64,000 nt of DNA, taken from assembly GCA_022648295.1 (NCBI GenBank), contig JALCME010000015.1, forward strand, positions 1 to 64,000, written 5' to 3'. Below are positions 8,461-16,058 of this stretch, one piece after another (position 1 is the first letter of the stretch; each line of letters begins with the position of its first letter). The position numbers and the translations under genes were made by a program. This DNA is from Bacteroides sp. GTDB lineage: Bacteria > Bacteroidota > Bacteroidia > Bacteroidales > Bacteroidaceae. The notes under the pieces were generated by a model that worked only from the letters and a program-made list of their open reading frames with translations, was not told where the DNA came from and searched no databases.

Positions 8461-10237
8461 AAACCCGCATTTCCTGTCGTTCAGCCGAAAACTATTCCTG
8501 TCCATCATTGCCATATATTTGGCTTTTGCAGGATGCTTCTTAGCTTATCAGTACCAACGCGAAAAAGAATACAAGATCGATTCGATGGACTTGCAACTGC
8601 AAGGTTACAACAAAGAGTTGTATCAAATGCTGCACAATCTCCCTGATAGTATTCATTGGACACAAGCAATAAATGAATATATAAAAAGAAGTACAATAAA
8701 AGATTTACGGGTCACTATCATAAATCCACAAGGGAATGTTCTTTATGACAGCTACGAAAATCATAAACTAGCCAACCATATCGGTCGGCCGGAAGTGCAA
8801 ATGGCTATAAAGGAAGGCAAAGGGTATGATGTCCGTCGTACGTCCGAAACAACGGGAATAACCTATTTTTATTCTGCAACGTCATATAAGGAATACTTCA
8901 TTCGTTCCGCCCTTCCCTACAGTGTTAGCTTAACCAAACACCTTAAAGCAGATCAACACTATCTGTGGTTTACCGGGGTAATTTCCTTATTACTCATCTT
9001 CATATTCTATAAATATACCTCCAAGTTGGGAGAAACAATCAGCCAACTACGCGAATTTGCAAAACGTGCAGACAAGAACGAACCGGTAGAGATGGAATCT
9101 TTATCCTCCTTCCCTCACAATGAATTAGGAGAGATATCCCAGCACATCATTCAGATATATAAAAGGCTTCGGGAAACCAAAGAAGCCTTATATATTGAAC
9201 GTGAAAAATTAATCACCCACTTACAAACATCACGGGAAGGACTGGGTGTATTCAATAAAGATAAAAAAGAAATTCTGGTAAATAACCTCTTTATCCAATA
9301 CAGTAACCTCATATCAGATACCAATCTGCAAATAACAGAAGAAATTTTCCAGATCTCTGATTTTCAGAAGATCACAGACTTTATAAATAAAGTACAATCC
9401 CGCACCGCGACGAGAAACTACGAAGAAAAAAGGATGTCGATCAACATTGAAAAGAATGGGCGGATATTCTTTATAGAATGTATCATATTTCAGGATTTAA
9501 GCTTTGAAATATCTATTAATAACATCACTCAGGAAGAAGAACAAGTACGACTCAAACGGCAGCTGACTCAAAACATTGCGCATGAATTGAAAACTCCGGT
9601 AAGCAGCATACAAGGTTATCTTGAAACAATAGTAAGCAATGAAAATCTTCCTGAAGACAAGATGAAAACATTTCTGGAACGTTGCTATGCACAAAGTAAC
9701 AGATTAAGCCGGCTGCTTCGGGATATTTCTGTATTGACCCGCATGGATGAAGCTTCCAACATGATGGAAATGGAAAAAGTTGACATAACCTACATCGTCA
9801 CAAATATCATTAAAGAAGTATCACTGGAATTGGAAGAAAGACACATCACTGTGATGAATTCATTAAAATCACAAATCGTATTAAAAGGAAATTACTCCCT
9901 GCTATACTCTATCTTCCGTAATTTAATGGATAATGCCATAGCTTACGCAGGAACTGATATACAAATTCACATCTGCTGTTTCCGGGAGGATGAGAATTTC
10001 TATTACTTCAGCTTCTCCGATACAGGAGTAGGTGTAGCCCCGGAACATCTGAACCGATTGTTTGAACGCTTTTATAGAGTAGACAAAGGGAGATCCCGAA
10101 AGTTAGGTGGTACGGGACTAGGTTTAGCAATCGTCAAAAATGCCGTAATCATACACGGAGGAAGTATTTCCGCTAAAAATAATCCAAGCGGAGGATTGGA
10201 ATTTTTATTCACCCTTGCGAAAGAAAAAGGTAACTAA
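8435..10237 (+). CDS. Sensor histidine kinase, partner of the upstream regulator
   Basis: A 600-residue membrane kinase. TM1 is at about 19-39 and TM2 at about 177-193, enclosing a periplasmic sensor of some 135 residues. A HAMP-like stretch follows (about 195-250), then a PAS-like region (about 255-360). The dimerisation and phospho-acceptor domain has QNIAHELKTPVSSIQGY with His383. The ATPase domain has the N box NLMDNAIAYA, then SDTGVGV, FERFYRVD and GGTGLGLAIVKN. Architecture and genetic coupling with a PhoB-like regulator are those of PhoR-class kinases. The periplasmic stimulus is unknown. No obvious terminator follows; the next feature downstream is the cobalamin riboswitch promoter. 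Confidence 0.93.
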   Translation: MDTVSKLNKNPHFLSFSRKLFLSIIAIYLAFAGCFLAYQYQREKEYKIDSMDLQLQGYNKELYQMLHNLPDSIHWTQAINEYIKRSTIKDLRVTIINPQGNVLYDSYENHKLANHIGRPEVQMAIKEGKGYDVRRTSETTGITYFYSATSYKEYFIRSALPYSVSLTKHLKADQHYLWFTGVISLLLIFIFYKYTSKLGETISQLREFAKRADKNEPVEMESLSSFPHNELGEISQHIIQIYKRLRETKEALYIEREKLITHLQTSREGLGVFNKDKKEILVNNLFIQYSNLISDTNLQITEEIFQISDFQKITDFINKVQSRTATRNYEEKRMSINIEKNGRIFFIECIIFQDLSFEISINNITQEEEQVRLKRQLTQNIAHELKTPVSSIQGYLETIVSNENLPEDKMKTFLERCYAQSNRLSRLLRDISVLTRMDEASNMMEMEKVDITYIVTNIIKEVSLELEERHITVMNSLKSQIVLKGNYSLLYSIFRNLMDNAIAYAGTDIQIHICCFREDENFYYFSFSDTGVGVAPEHLNRLFERFYRVDKGRSRKLGGTGLGLAIVKNAVIIHGGSISAKNNPSGGLEFLFTLAKEKGN

Positions 10238-10301
10238 CTTTGCTACAGTTACAAGAGTAAAAAGAGCATTATATGTACTCCAAATATATTTTAATCACGG
10301 C

Positions 10302-10332
10302 ATTGTATTTCCCATGATCTTTTCTATCTTTG
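10302..10332 (+). promoter_or_regulatory. Promoter of the cobalamin riboswitch RNA
   Basis: ATTG at 10302-10305 and a perfect TATCTTTG (TAnnTTTG) at 10325-10332 are separated by 19 bp. The predicted start is about 10338-10340, just ahead of the first riboswitch stem. The promoter looks intact. Confidence 0.7.
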
Positions 10333-10338
10333 CAGAGC

Positions 10339-10512
10339 ATAGGTTTACCGTTTCTCTTCAGAAACGGTAATTAAAAGGGAATTAGGTGAGAATCCTAAAC
10401 AGTCCCGCTGCTGTAAGTTCCATACGTAAGTTAACAAACAATACTAACAGCCACTGGAAAAATTTCTGGGAAGGCATTTGTTAACAGGAATAAGTCAGAA
10501 GACCTGCCGGTG
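10339..10512 (+). ncRNA. Cobalamin (adenosylcobalamin-type) riboswitch, no gene attached
   Basis: The landmarks of the B12 aptamer are present in order. They are a perfect hairpin TACCGTTTCT/AGAAACGGTA (10346-10369); the core AAAAGGGAATTAGGTGAGAA followed by TCCTAA (10373-10398); the strongly conserved CAGTCCCGCTGCTGTAA (10401-10417); the B12 box GCCACTG (10450-10456); and GGGAAGGC followed by AGTCAGAAGACCTGCC (10493-10508). This class usually sits in the leader of btuB-type transporter or cobalamin operons in Bacteroides. Here no cobalamin gene follows. The next real gene is on the other strand at 10835-11248. Assignment as a cobalamin riboswitch is firm from the sequence; its target is unknown. 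Confidence 0.9.
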
Positions 10513-10642
10513 CATTGTTTTACCATTGCTTTCGCGGAAAAAGCGGTGAGTCTAATGAAACGGGACAAATCGTCCTCATCATTTCATTCATCATTCTGTT
10601 TCAAGAAAGTAAAGAATAAACTCTGCCAAGTTTATTTAAATG

Positions 10643-10675
10643 AATGTCCGGTCGATGAGATTTCGCCCGGACATT
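10643..10675 (+). terminator. Hairpin ending the riboswitch transcript
   Basis: AATGTCCGG (10643-10651) pairs with CCGGACATT (10667-10675), followed by TTTTCATT. The U tract is short, so it is either a weak intrinsic terminator or an expression-platform hairpin. With the promoter at 10302 it would define an RNA of about 340 nt. Confidence 0.55.
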
Positions 10676-10834
10676 TTCATTCCAATATACAAAACAAAGC
10701 CCCAGAATAAATAACCATCCTCTTGATATATTGATTTTAGAGGTCAATATGACTTAGGTGAGAATTTAATATTCAACCTTTCGCTTAAAAAAGTATTTCC
10801 AATCCTTTCTTAGAATATATGTTTTGCCAAGACT

Positions 10835-11248
10835 TCATTCCGGTGACGTTCTCCATAATAAGAAATGTCCGCATGCCTGATACATTTCATGCTTTCCAAC
10901 AAAGAAATAATCGGCTTCCATCTTTTTCGAACTAGTGAATTTCCCTTCGAATTTTACGAAATACGGCTCAGTCACATCTTCTTGAGTAATTTGCTTACCG
11001 TATGGATTTAGAATGGTAACTACACCATCTTTGAACGTATATCGAGCCAATCCTGATTCATTGAAATCAGGGTCCAGACAGATGAAACTGACAAACTTCG
11101 TATTCTCAAACCTGATAGATAATGATGAGTCTTCGAAAACAGCCCCAACCGGAGGGGCTTGCATAACATAAGGAACGTCTTTGTCGTCATTATCACAGGA
11201 ACTCGCCAGCGATAAAAGCAGACATAAAATGAAATAATATTTTTTCAT
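10835..11248 (-). CDS. Small surface-exposed lipoprotein, unknown function
   Basis: 137 residues. The signal MKKYYFILCLLLSLASSC ends in a lipobox and is followed at once by DNDDKD. That acidic run is the hallmark of lipoproteins sent to the outer face of the Bacteroides outer membrane. The rest is a compact beta-rich domain (SIRFENTKFVSFICLD, ARYTFKDGVVTILNPYGK, YFVKFEGKFT). It looks like a lipocalin-like or DUF-type single domain, but I do not recognise a family. It stands alone. Confidence 0.75.
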   Translation of the reverse strand: MKKYYFILCLLLSLASSCDNDDKDVPYVMQAPPVGAVFEDSSLSIRFENTKFVSFICLDPDFNESGLARYTFKDGVVTILNPYGKQITQEDVTEPYFVKFEGKFTSSKKMEADYFFVGKHEMYQACGHFLLWRTSPE

Positions 11249-11370
11249 AAGGTATCTTATAATAATAAATTGACCTAGTAAAGAAATCAGGTATAAACGT
11301 TACAGCATCATGGTAACAAAAATCACCATCCTATTTTCTACTGTCAAGCAATCAACCTGTTTGCGGGATA

Positions 11371-11378
11371 CAAAAGTA
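11371..11378 (-). promoter_or_regulatory. Candidate -7 element for the 137-residue lipoprotein
   Basis: On the minus strand the octamer TACTTTTG fits TAnnTTTG and lies about 120 nt upstream of ATG 11248. I could not find a matching TTTG at the right distance, so this is tentative. Confidence 0.35.
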
Positions 11379-11686
11379 ATCATTTTTAATATAACACGAG
11401 ACTTTTTGTTGTTTTCTTTTTTGGGATATCAGATTGAGAAGGAACCCTATTATCTGGTGATGAACAACGTAGCCAATAAATGACTTCGAATCCTCTACAA
11501 CTTAACTCATAAAGAAAAACTATATGACAGGGGCTACATACAGATTGCCCCGGAAGTAATCAAGGAGTCAGAAAAGAAGAAAAAGCTAAGTGGGCTTCAT
11601 AACGTAAGTCATAGCTAAGAAAAGAAGCAACAAGAGGAGAAAATATAAATAGTTGCATATCAGACAGTTGGCCAATGAGATAGAAT

Positions 11687-11768
11687 CTCGTAGAGCAAGA
11701 CCTCGTCGCTCTACGAGGAAAGCATGCTTGCTCTACGAGGAACAAGTCTTTCCCCGTAGAGCAAGCAT
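11687..11768. repeat. Two adjacent hairpins sharing a CGTAGAGC core
   Basis: Four copies of the core CGTAGAGC occur in orientations +, -, -, + (around 11689, 11708, 11730 and 11755). They form two stems. CTCGTAGAGC/GCTCTACGAG (11687-11696 with 11708-11717) is 10 bp perfect. ATGCTTGCTCTACG/CGTAGAGCAAGCAT (11724-11737 with 11755-11768) is 14 bp perfect. No gene spans them. Confidence 0.75.
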
Positions 11769-11831
11769 ACCTTGTGCCGGTAAATTGACAACCAGATCAC
11801 AAAACCAGAAGAGATTTAAGGTGCAAGCTAT

Positions 11832-11862
11832 CAAAAAAAGTCCCCGAACTCTTCCGGGGACT
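11832..11862 (-). terminator. Terminator of the fimbrial operon
   Basis: The perfect 8-bp GC-rich stem AGTCCCCG/CGGGGACT (11839-11846 with 11855-11862) is followed on the minus strand by TTTTTTTG. It lies 46 bp past the stop of the last fimbrial gene at 11908. Confidence 0.8.
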
Positions 11863-11907
11863 ACAAACAAACAAATATAATCGTGATTCACATCATGGAT
11901 TTTTCTT

Positions 11908-13911
11908 CTATTCTTTTATGCAACGGATATTGAACCCGTATGCGCGGTTACTGTAATTGGCCGGATAGAGGTTTACCCTGGAAAAGGTGAGGCAGTTGGA
12001 ATAGCTCACCCCGTAGGCTGTTGAACTCCAGTAATAGCCCCCTTCCCCCGTACTTCCCAACTCCCCGTCACTGCGGTTGCGGAAGCCCGAGGCGGGATAA
12101 TAATCCCCCGCCTGCACGAAAGTCCTTCCGTAGTCTGCATTTATCCATCCGAAGTTCTCCGTTGAAAACGTCATCGGGGTGTACCAGGCTCCCGTTGCTC
12201 CGCCCGGAGGCACTTTCCAACCGTAGGGACAGGGGTCGTAAACCGTTTTAGTCTCCCCCCAGAGGGTACTCTTGCCCATGCCTCCGGTATTCGTGTACCA
12301 GTCATAAGGCAGGCCGGCTGAGAAGTAGAAGGTCAGTGGAAATCGGATGGAATAGCGCAGGTTATCACTCCTTCCCACCTGTTCCCTAGTGATCCGCGTC
12401 ATGCCGGTCTGGGAGTATAGATAGGGCTCCGCCGATTTCTCCAGGGTCACCGAAGCGGGAAAGGGATCCTTGCGGCCCCACTGGTAGAACAACCCGTAGG
12501 AGGCAGCCCCCACAGAGTCACTCAACGCCCCCAGGTTGCGGTCCATCCAGGTATGGTTATTCAGGGAGAGGTTCCCGGTGTCGGGGTCATAGCCGGTGAT
12601 CCAGATATGCCAGCTCCAGAGCAGGTTTCCCGAAGCATCCCGTATGCCTACCACGGCGTTCCCTTCCCCTCCCCGGGAACGTACGGTGAACAGCCCTCCG
12701 TTCCGGTCGTAGGCGGAAGCTTCCACTCCTAGGAGATTACCTGCGGACTGCCATACCACCACCGGGGTCCATCCCGATGCGGTCACCTGGGCAAGCTGTG
12801 TGCCGAGTGCACTCTGGTTGGCACGTCCCACGGGGATGGAGACCGTTCCTCCGGGGGCAAGCAGGTAGCTGTTGCTCCGCCGATCCTCCATAGAGACCCG
12901 TCCGTCGGAAGCATAAGAGGCATCTATCTTACATGAAAGGGCGTAATACGTATTTTCCTTCAGGTTATAGTCATTATAATCGTTATCCCCGGGATAGAGG
13001 CGGAGCACCACGTTTTTGCCCGCTTCCCCCGCTGTGGTGAGGAATCCCCGTATGGCCAGGTAAGTGGCCTGCTCCAGCCCGGTTTTAAGGGTGGGCTGCG
13101 TGGTGACATTGCCGCCTGTGCCCCGTCTGTTTGCAGGCAGGTAAAAGGTCCATGTTCCGCCCGCATTGGTCGCCTCCAGAGGATCCGCATCAAAGAAGTC
13201 CGTCTTTGCCGGTGAAAGCGGGAACGGCTCACTCTGCGAAGGGTGTAACGGTAGTGTCCGCAAGACGTTGCAGGCCTGTATTTCCCGTATCTGGACCCCG
13301 CTGAGTCCTTCGGAGGTATAGGCCGCATCCACGCGGGCCAACAGGCGTGTCAGGGGCAGGACGTATTGTTTCAATGAATCACCGGCCCTGAGGTCCACCT
13401 GCTCCAGTTGCCCGGACATGGGGATATAACGGAGAGCGGTGGGTGCGGAAAACAGGGCGGAACCTTCCACCTGAAGGGTCATGTCCTTAAAGCTCTCTTC
13501 ATCCGGGTGCAAGGCGGTGAAGGTGCTTTCGGGGACATTCGCCACGGCGTACAGGTTGACCCTTCCCGAGAGGAGTGAAACCTCCACCGTGTTGTTACCC
13601 GAAGTCTCCGTGAAGTAGCTTCCGATGAATTTACCATCCCTGAATTCCAGGATCCGGAGGTTGAACACACTGTTCTCGTCCACCCCCGAAGGAGCGTTTC
13701 CTGGGTCGGATTCCCCCTGCATGGGGGAAACCTCCCAGCCGATCCGCACCTTTACCGGAAGGTCTTCTTCCCCGGAAAAGGAGTTCTCTTCACTCTCCGA
13801 ACAGGAACAGAACCCCCATGAGAATAAAAACAGGGTCAATAACGGAATCCATACCGTCGCTTTCGTTTTTTTCATATCAATTGATTTTATACTGCTTTTT
13901 CTAGTTGTCAT
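11908..13911 (-). CDS. DUF4906/fimbrillin-like lipoprotein with C-terminal FISUMP-type domain (last gene of fimbrial operon)
   Basis: 667 residues; predicted surface lipoprotein, probably a fimbrial tip or accessory adhesin. The likelier start is the internal Met13 (ATG 13875), giving MKKTKATVWIPLL... and a lipobox ending FCSC. The acidic ESEEN run that follows points to surface export. Residues about 45-340 form the paired beta-sandwich of the fimbrial DUF4906 type, with YLAIRGFL and RLYPGDNDYNDYNLKENTYY, the signature shared by all five paralogues here. About 350-450 is a linker module (QSALGTQLAQVTASGWTPVV, LLWSWHIWITGYDPD). About 455-667 is a FISUMP/TIGR02145-like domain (HTWMDRNLGALSDSV, YQWGRKDPFP, YDPCPYGWKVP, YWSSTAYG, GFNIRCIKE). 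It is followed by the operon terminator. Confidence 0.85.
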   Translation of the reverse strand: MTTRKSSIKSIDMKKTKATVWIPLLTLFLFSWGFCSCSESEENSFSGEEDLPVKVRIGWEVSPMQGESDPGNAPSGVDENSVFNLRILEFRDGKFIGSYFTETSGNNTVEVSLLSGRVNLYAVANVPESTFTALHPDEESFKDMTLQVEGSALFSAPTALRYIPMSGQLEQVDLRAGDSLKQYVLPLTRLLARVDAAYTSEGLSGVQIREIQACNVLRTLPLHPSQSEPFPLSPAKTDFFDADPLEATNAGGTWTFYLPANRRGTGGNVTTQPTLKTGLEQATYLAIRGFLTTAGEAGKNVVLRLYPGDNDYNDYNLKENTYYALSCKIDASYASDGRVSMEDRRSNSYLLAPGGTVSIPVGRANQSALGTQLAQVTASGWTPVVVWQSAGNLLGVEASAYDRNGGLFTVRSRGGEGNAVVGIRDASGNLLWSWHIWITGYDPDTGNLSLNNHTWMDRNLGALSDSVGAASYGLFYQWGRKDPFPASVTLEKSAEPYLYSQTGMTRITREQVGRSDNLRYSIRFPLTFYFSAGLPYDWYTNTGGMGKSTLWGETKTVYDPCPYGWKVPPGGATGAWYTPMTFSTENFGWINADYGRTFVQAGDYYPASGFRNRSDGELGSTGEGGYYWSSTAYGVSYSNCLTFSRVNLYPANYSNRAYGFNIRCIKE

Positions 13912-13938
13912 GCTGTTTTATTATTTCTTCCGTACGTT

Positions 13939-16035
13939 TTAGTCTTTCACACACCGCACCGCATTGCCTGAGGCATTATAATCCTGCGTCCAATAATTGG
14001 ACATCGAACCATAGTTAAAAAAGACGGAACGGGCTATTCCGGTACTATATGAGGTCCAGTAATGTCCGGTGACATCCCCGGACATTCGGTGACCGTCCTC
14101 TGATGATAAATATCCGGTAGTCTGGAAAACAAGACCGGGGGCATTATTCACCTGATAACGGTTCGGCTTCCAATTCCAGGTGAAATAAGAGAGATAGGAA
14201 AAGAGTCCGATGGTGGGCATCACGCGCCAGCCCGCCGGGCAAGGACCGTAAACAGCTCCGGAGGATCGGGAAAAGCCCGAATAAGAAGCTCCCGTAGTGG
14301 AATACCAGTCAGGGGATATTTCGGAATCGCAATAGAAGGTGGTCGGATTCCGGACGGAATTCTCATAATTGAGTTCCGCCGTGATCTGCACCACCGGAAA
14401 TCCTACTGCGCCGCCTTGCGCATCCACCGGAGCGGCCTGGCTCACGGACGACATGATCCGGCTGGGCGGGAACGGCTCTTTGCGTCCCCACTGGTACAGG
14501 CATCCGCAGGTCCAGCTGTCGGGGCTTTCCACGGAGGAGGTCTGCCCCAGGTTGTATTTCATCCACTGGTAACCGTAATAGGTGACGTAGTCACGGTCCG
14601 GGTCATAATCCGTGATCCAGATATGCCAGCTCCACAGGATATTCCCCCCGGCATCCTTCACCCCGACCAGGGCATTGCCTTTTGTGGCGTTACGGGCCAC
14701 CACCTTGAACTGTCCGTAACGGCGGCCGTAGGCAGGCACTTCCACCTCCACCAGGTCCGGACTGCTTTGCCAGATCAGCACCGGGGTCCAGCTATCCGAG
14801 TACACATCGGTGATCTGTGTACCGAGTTCACTCCTGTTGGCCTGTGCCACGGGGATGAACACGCTGTCCCCGGGGGATACGCGGTAGCAGTTGGCCAGCA
14901 CCGTGTCCCGTTGCAGCCGGGCATCGCTCAGGGATAAGCCGCTAATGCGGGTGGTCATCCGGTAAAAGGTGTTCCGCTTCAGGTTGTAATCGTTATAGGC
15001 ATCCCCTCCCGGATAAAGGCGGAAGGTGCAGGCATAACCGGCCGATCCCCTGAGAATGCCCCGTCCGGTGAGTTCCACATAGGTGGCATACTCCACTCCC
15101 GTTTTGTAACGTTCGTCCGTGGTCCCGTTCGTTCCGGCGCCCCGCAGGTTTTCCGGGACATAAAAGGTGAGGGTCCCCTGCGACGAGGCCGGATATTCGT
15201 AAGAGGTGGAGAAGAAATCCCCCGAAACGGGGGAAGCCGGATACAGGCCCGAAGGGGGATCATAGCGCATCCCCTTCACGAGGTTGCACAACCGTAGCGT
15301 ATGAAGCTCAACGGCATTGTTTGCATCCCCCTGTACGGTATAGTCCAGATCAATCCGGGCAAGCATACGGGTGAGCTCCACCCGCTGCGTATCCGGGTAA
15401 CCGGTTTCAGCGAGCAGGATGTTTTTCAGGGAAGCGCTCATGGGGATGCATTGGAGCCCTTCCCCGGGGGGGTAGAGCGCCGCCTGTTCCGAAGTAGCGC
15501 CCAGGACATCATTCAAGAACGTGGTTTCGTCCGCCGGAGCGGCATCAAAGGTATCGGAAGGTACATTGGCCACGAAATAGAGGTTGGCCGTGCCGGGAGT
15601 CAGTTTCACTTCGAAGACCGTATCGCTCAACTGGTCCACATACGCCCGGTCCGTGAGCAGACCGTTCTGGTATTCCAGGATATGAAGACAGGCCACCCGG
15701 TTCTCGTCCACCGTACCTGCTCCCGTGGAGCGGGTGGATACTCCCTTCCCGCCCATGGAAGCCGCCGAGACCGAAAAACGGAACGAAACGCCTTGTTCCC
15801 CCCGGTTGACCGGGGACAGCTCGTCCGAGCAACGACAGAATAATAGCAACAGGAGTCCGGACAGGAGCCTAAGGAAAGCGTAAAAGCCCCTTCGGGGAAC
15901 AAATGCGCCCTGCGGCGGCTTTGATACCGCTCCGGAGGAAGAAGTCACTTTCCTTTTTCCTCTCCTGCTCTCCCGGCGGGGAAATCCCGGACCGGGGAGC
16001 AGCTTTCTGGCTGAGGCTTTTCCTTTTGGTTTCAT
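13939..16035 (-). CDS. DUF4906/fimbrillin-like protein with C-terminal FISUMP-type domain
   Basis: 698 residues, paralogue of the proteins at 11908 and 17219. It has the N-terminal fimbrillin-type pair (YKTGVEYATYVELTGRG, RLYPGGDAYNDYNLKRNTFY), a linker module (ILWSWHIWITDYDPD) and a FISUMP-like end (YQWGRKEPFPPS, YGPCPAGWRVMP, HYWTSYSTG, NAVRCVKD). Oddity: the N-terminus has about 50 extra residues rich in Arg and Lys before a hydrophobic stretch ending LLLLLFCRCSDE. An Arg before the presumed lipid-bearing Cys is unusual for a lipobox, and no later Met gives a cleaner start. It lies 23 bp after the short paralogue at 16059 and shares a 36-bp perfect repeat with it. Confidence 0.83.
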   Translation of the reverse strand: MKPKGKASARKLLPGPGFPRRESRRGKRKVTSSSGAVSKPPQGAFVPRRGFYAFLRLLSGLLLLLFCRCSDELSPVNRGEQGVSFRFSVSAASMGGKGVSTRSTGAGTVDENRVACLHILEYQNGLLTDRAYVDQLSDTVFEVKLTPGTANLYFVANVPSDTFDAAPADETTFLNDVLGATSEQAALYPPGEGLQCIPMSASLKNILLAETGYPDTQRVELTRMLARIDLDYTVQGDANNAVELHTLRLCNLVKGMRYDPPSGLYPASPVSGDFFSTSYEYPASSQGTLTFYVPENLRGAGTNGTTDERYKTGVEYATYVELTGRGILRGSAGYACTFRLYPGGDAYNDYNLKRNTFYRMTTRISGLSLSDARLQRDTVLANCYRVSPGDSVFIPVAQANRSELGTQITDVYSDSWTPVLIWQSSPDLVEVEVPAYGRRYGQFKVVARNATKGNALVGVKDAGGNILWSWHIWITDYDPDRDYVTYYGYQWMKYNLGQTSSVESPDSWTCGCLYQWGRKEPFPPSRIMSSVSQAAPVDAQGGAVGFPVVQITAELNYENSVRNPTTFYCDSEISPDWYSTTGASYSGFSRSSGAVYGPCPAGWRVMPTIGLFSYLSYFTWNWKPNRYQVNNAPGLVFQTTGYLSSEDGHRMSGDVTGHYWTSYSTGIARSVFFNYGSMSNYWTQDYNASGNAVRCVKD

Positions 16036-16058
16036 ACCGTTTTCTTCATTCCATATGA

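Larger units (their letters stand above)
11249..11907. other. Gene-poor region with decayed-looking sequence and two hairpins
   Basis: No convincing gene. Reading 11500-11590 on the plus strand gives a short protein-like run (KLYDRGYIQIAPEVIKESEK), but it meets stops on both sides and starts nowhere sensible, so it may be a gene remnant. It also holds the paired hairpins at 11687-11768 and the terminator of the fimbrial operon at 11832-11862. Confidence 0.5.

Noticed and set aside
10510-10710. 66-codon GTG-started frame right after the cobalamin riboswitch
   Set aside because: It runs through the terminator-like hairpin at 10643-10675, lacks a ribosome site and has a low-complexity polar sequence with no recognisable domain. 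Treating it as the riboswitch target would be wishful.
11687-11768. CRISPR-like array
   Set aside because: The repeated octamers alternate in orientation and form hairpins; there are no regular spacers and no cas genes.
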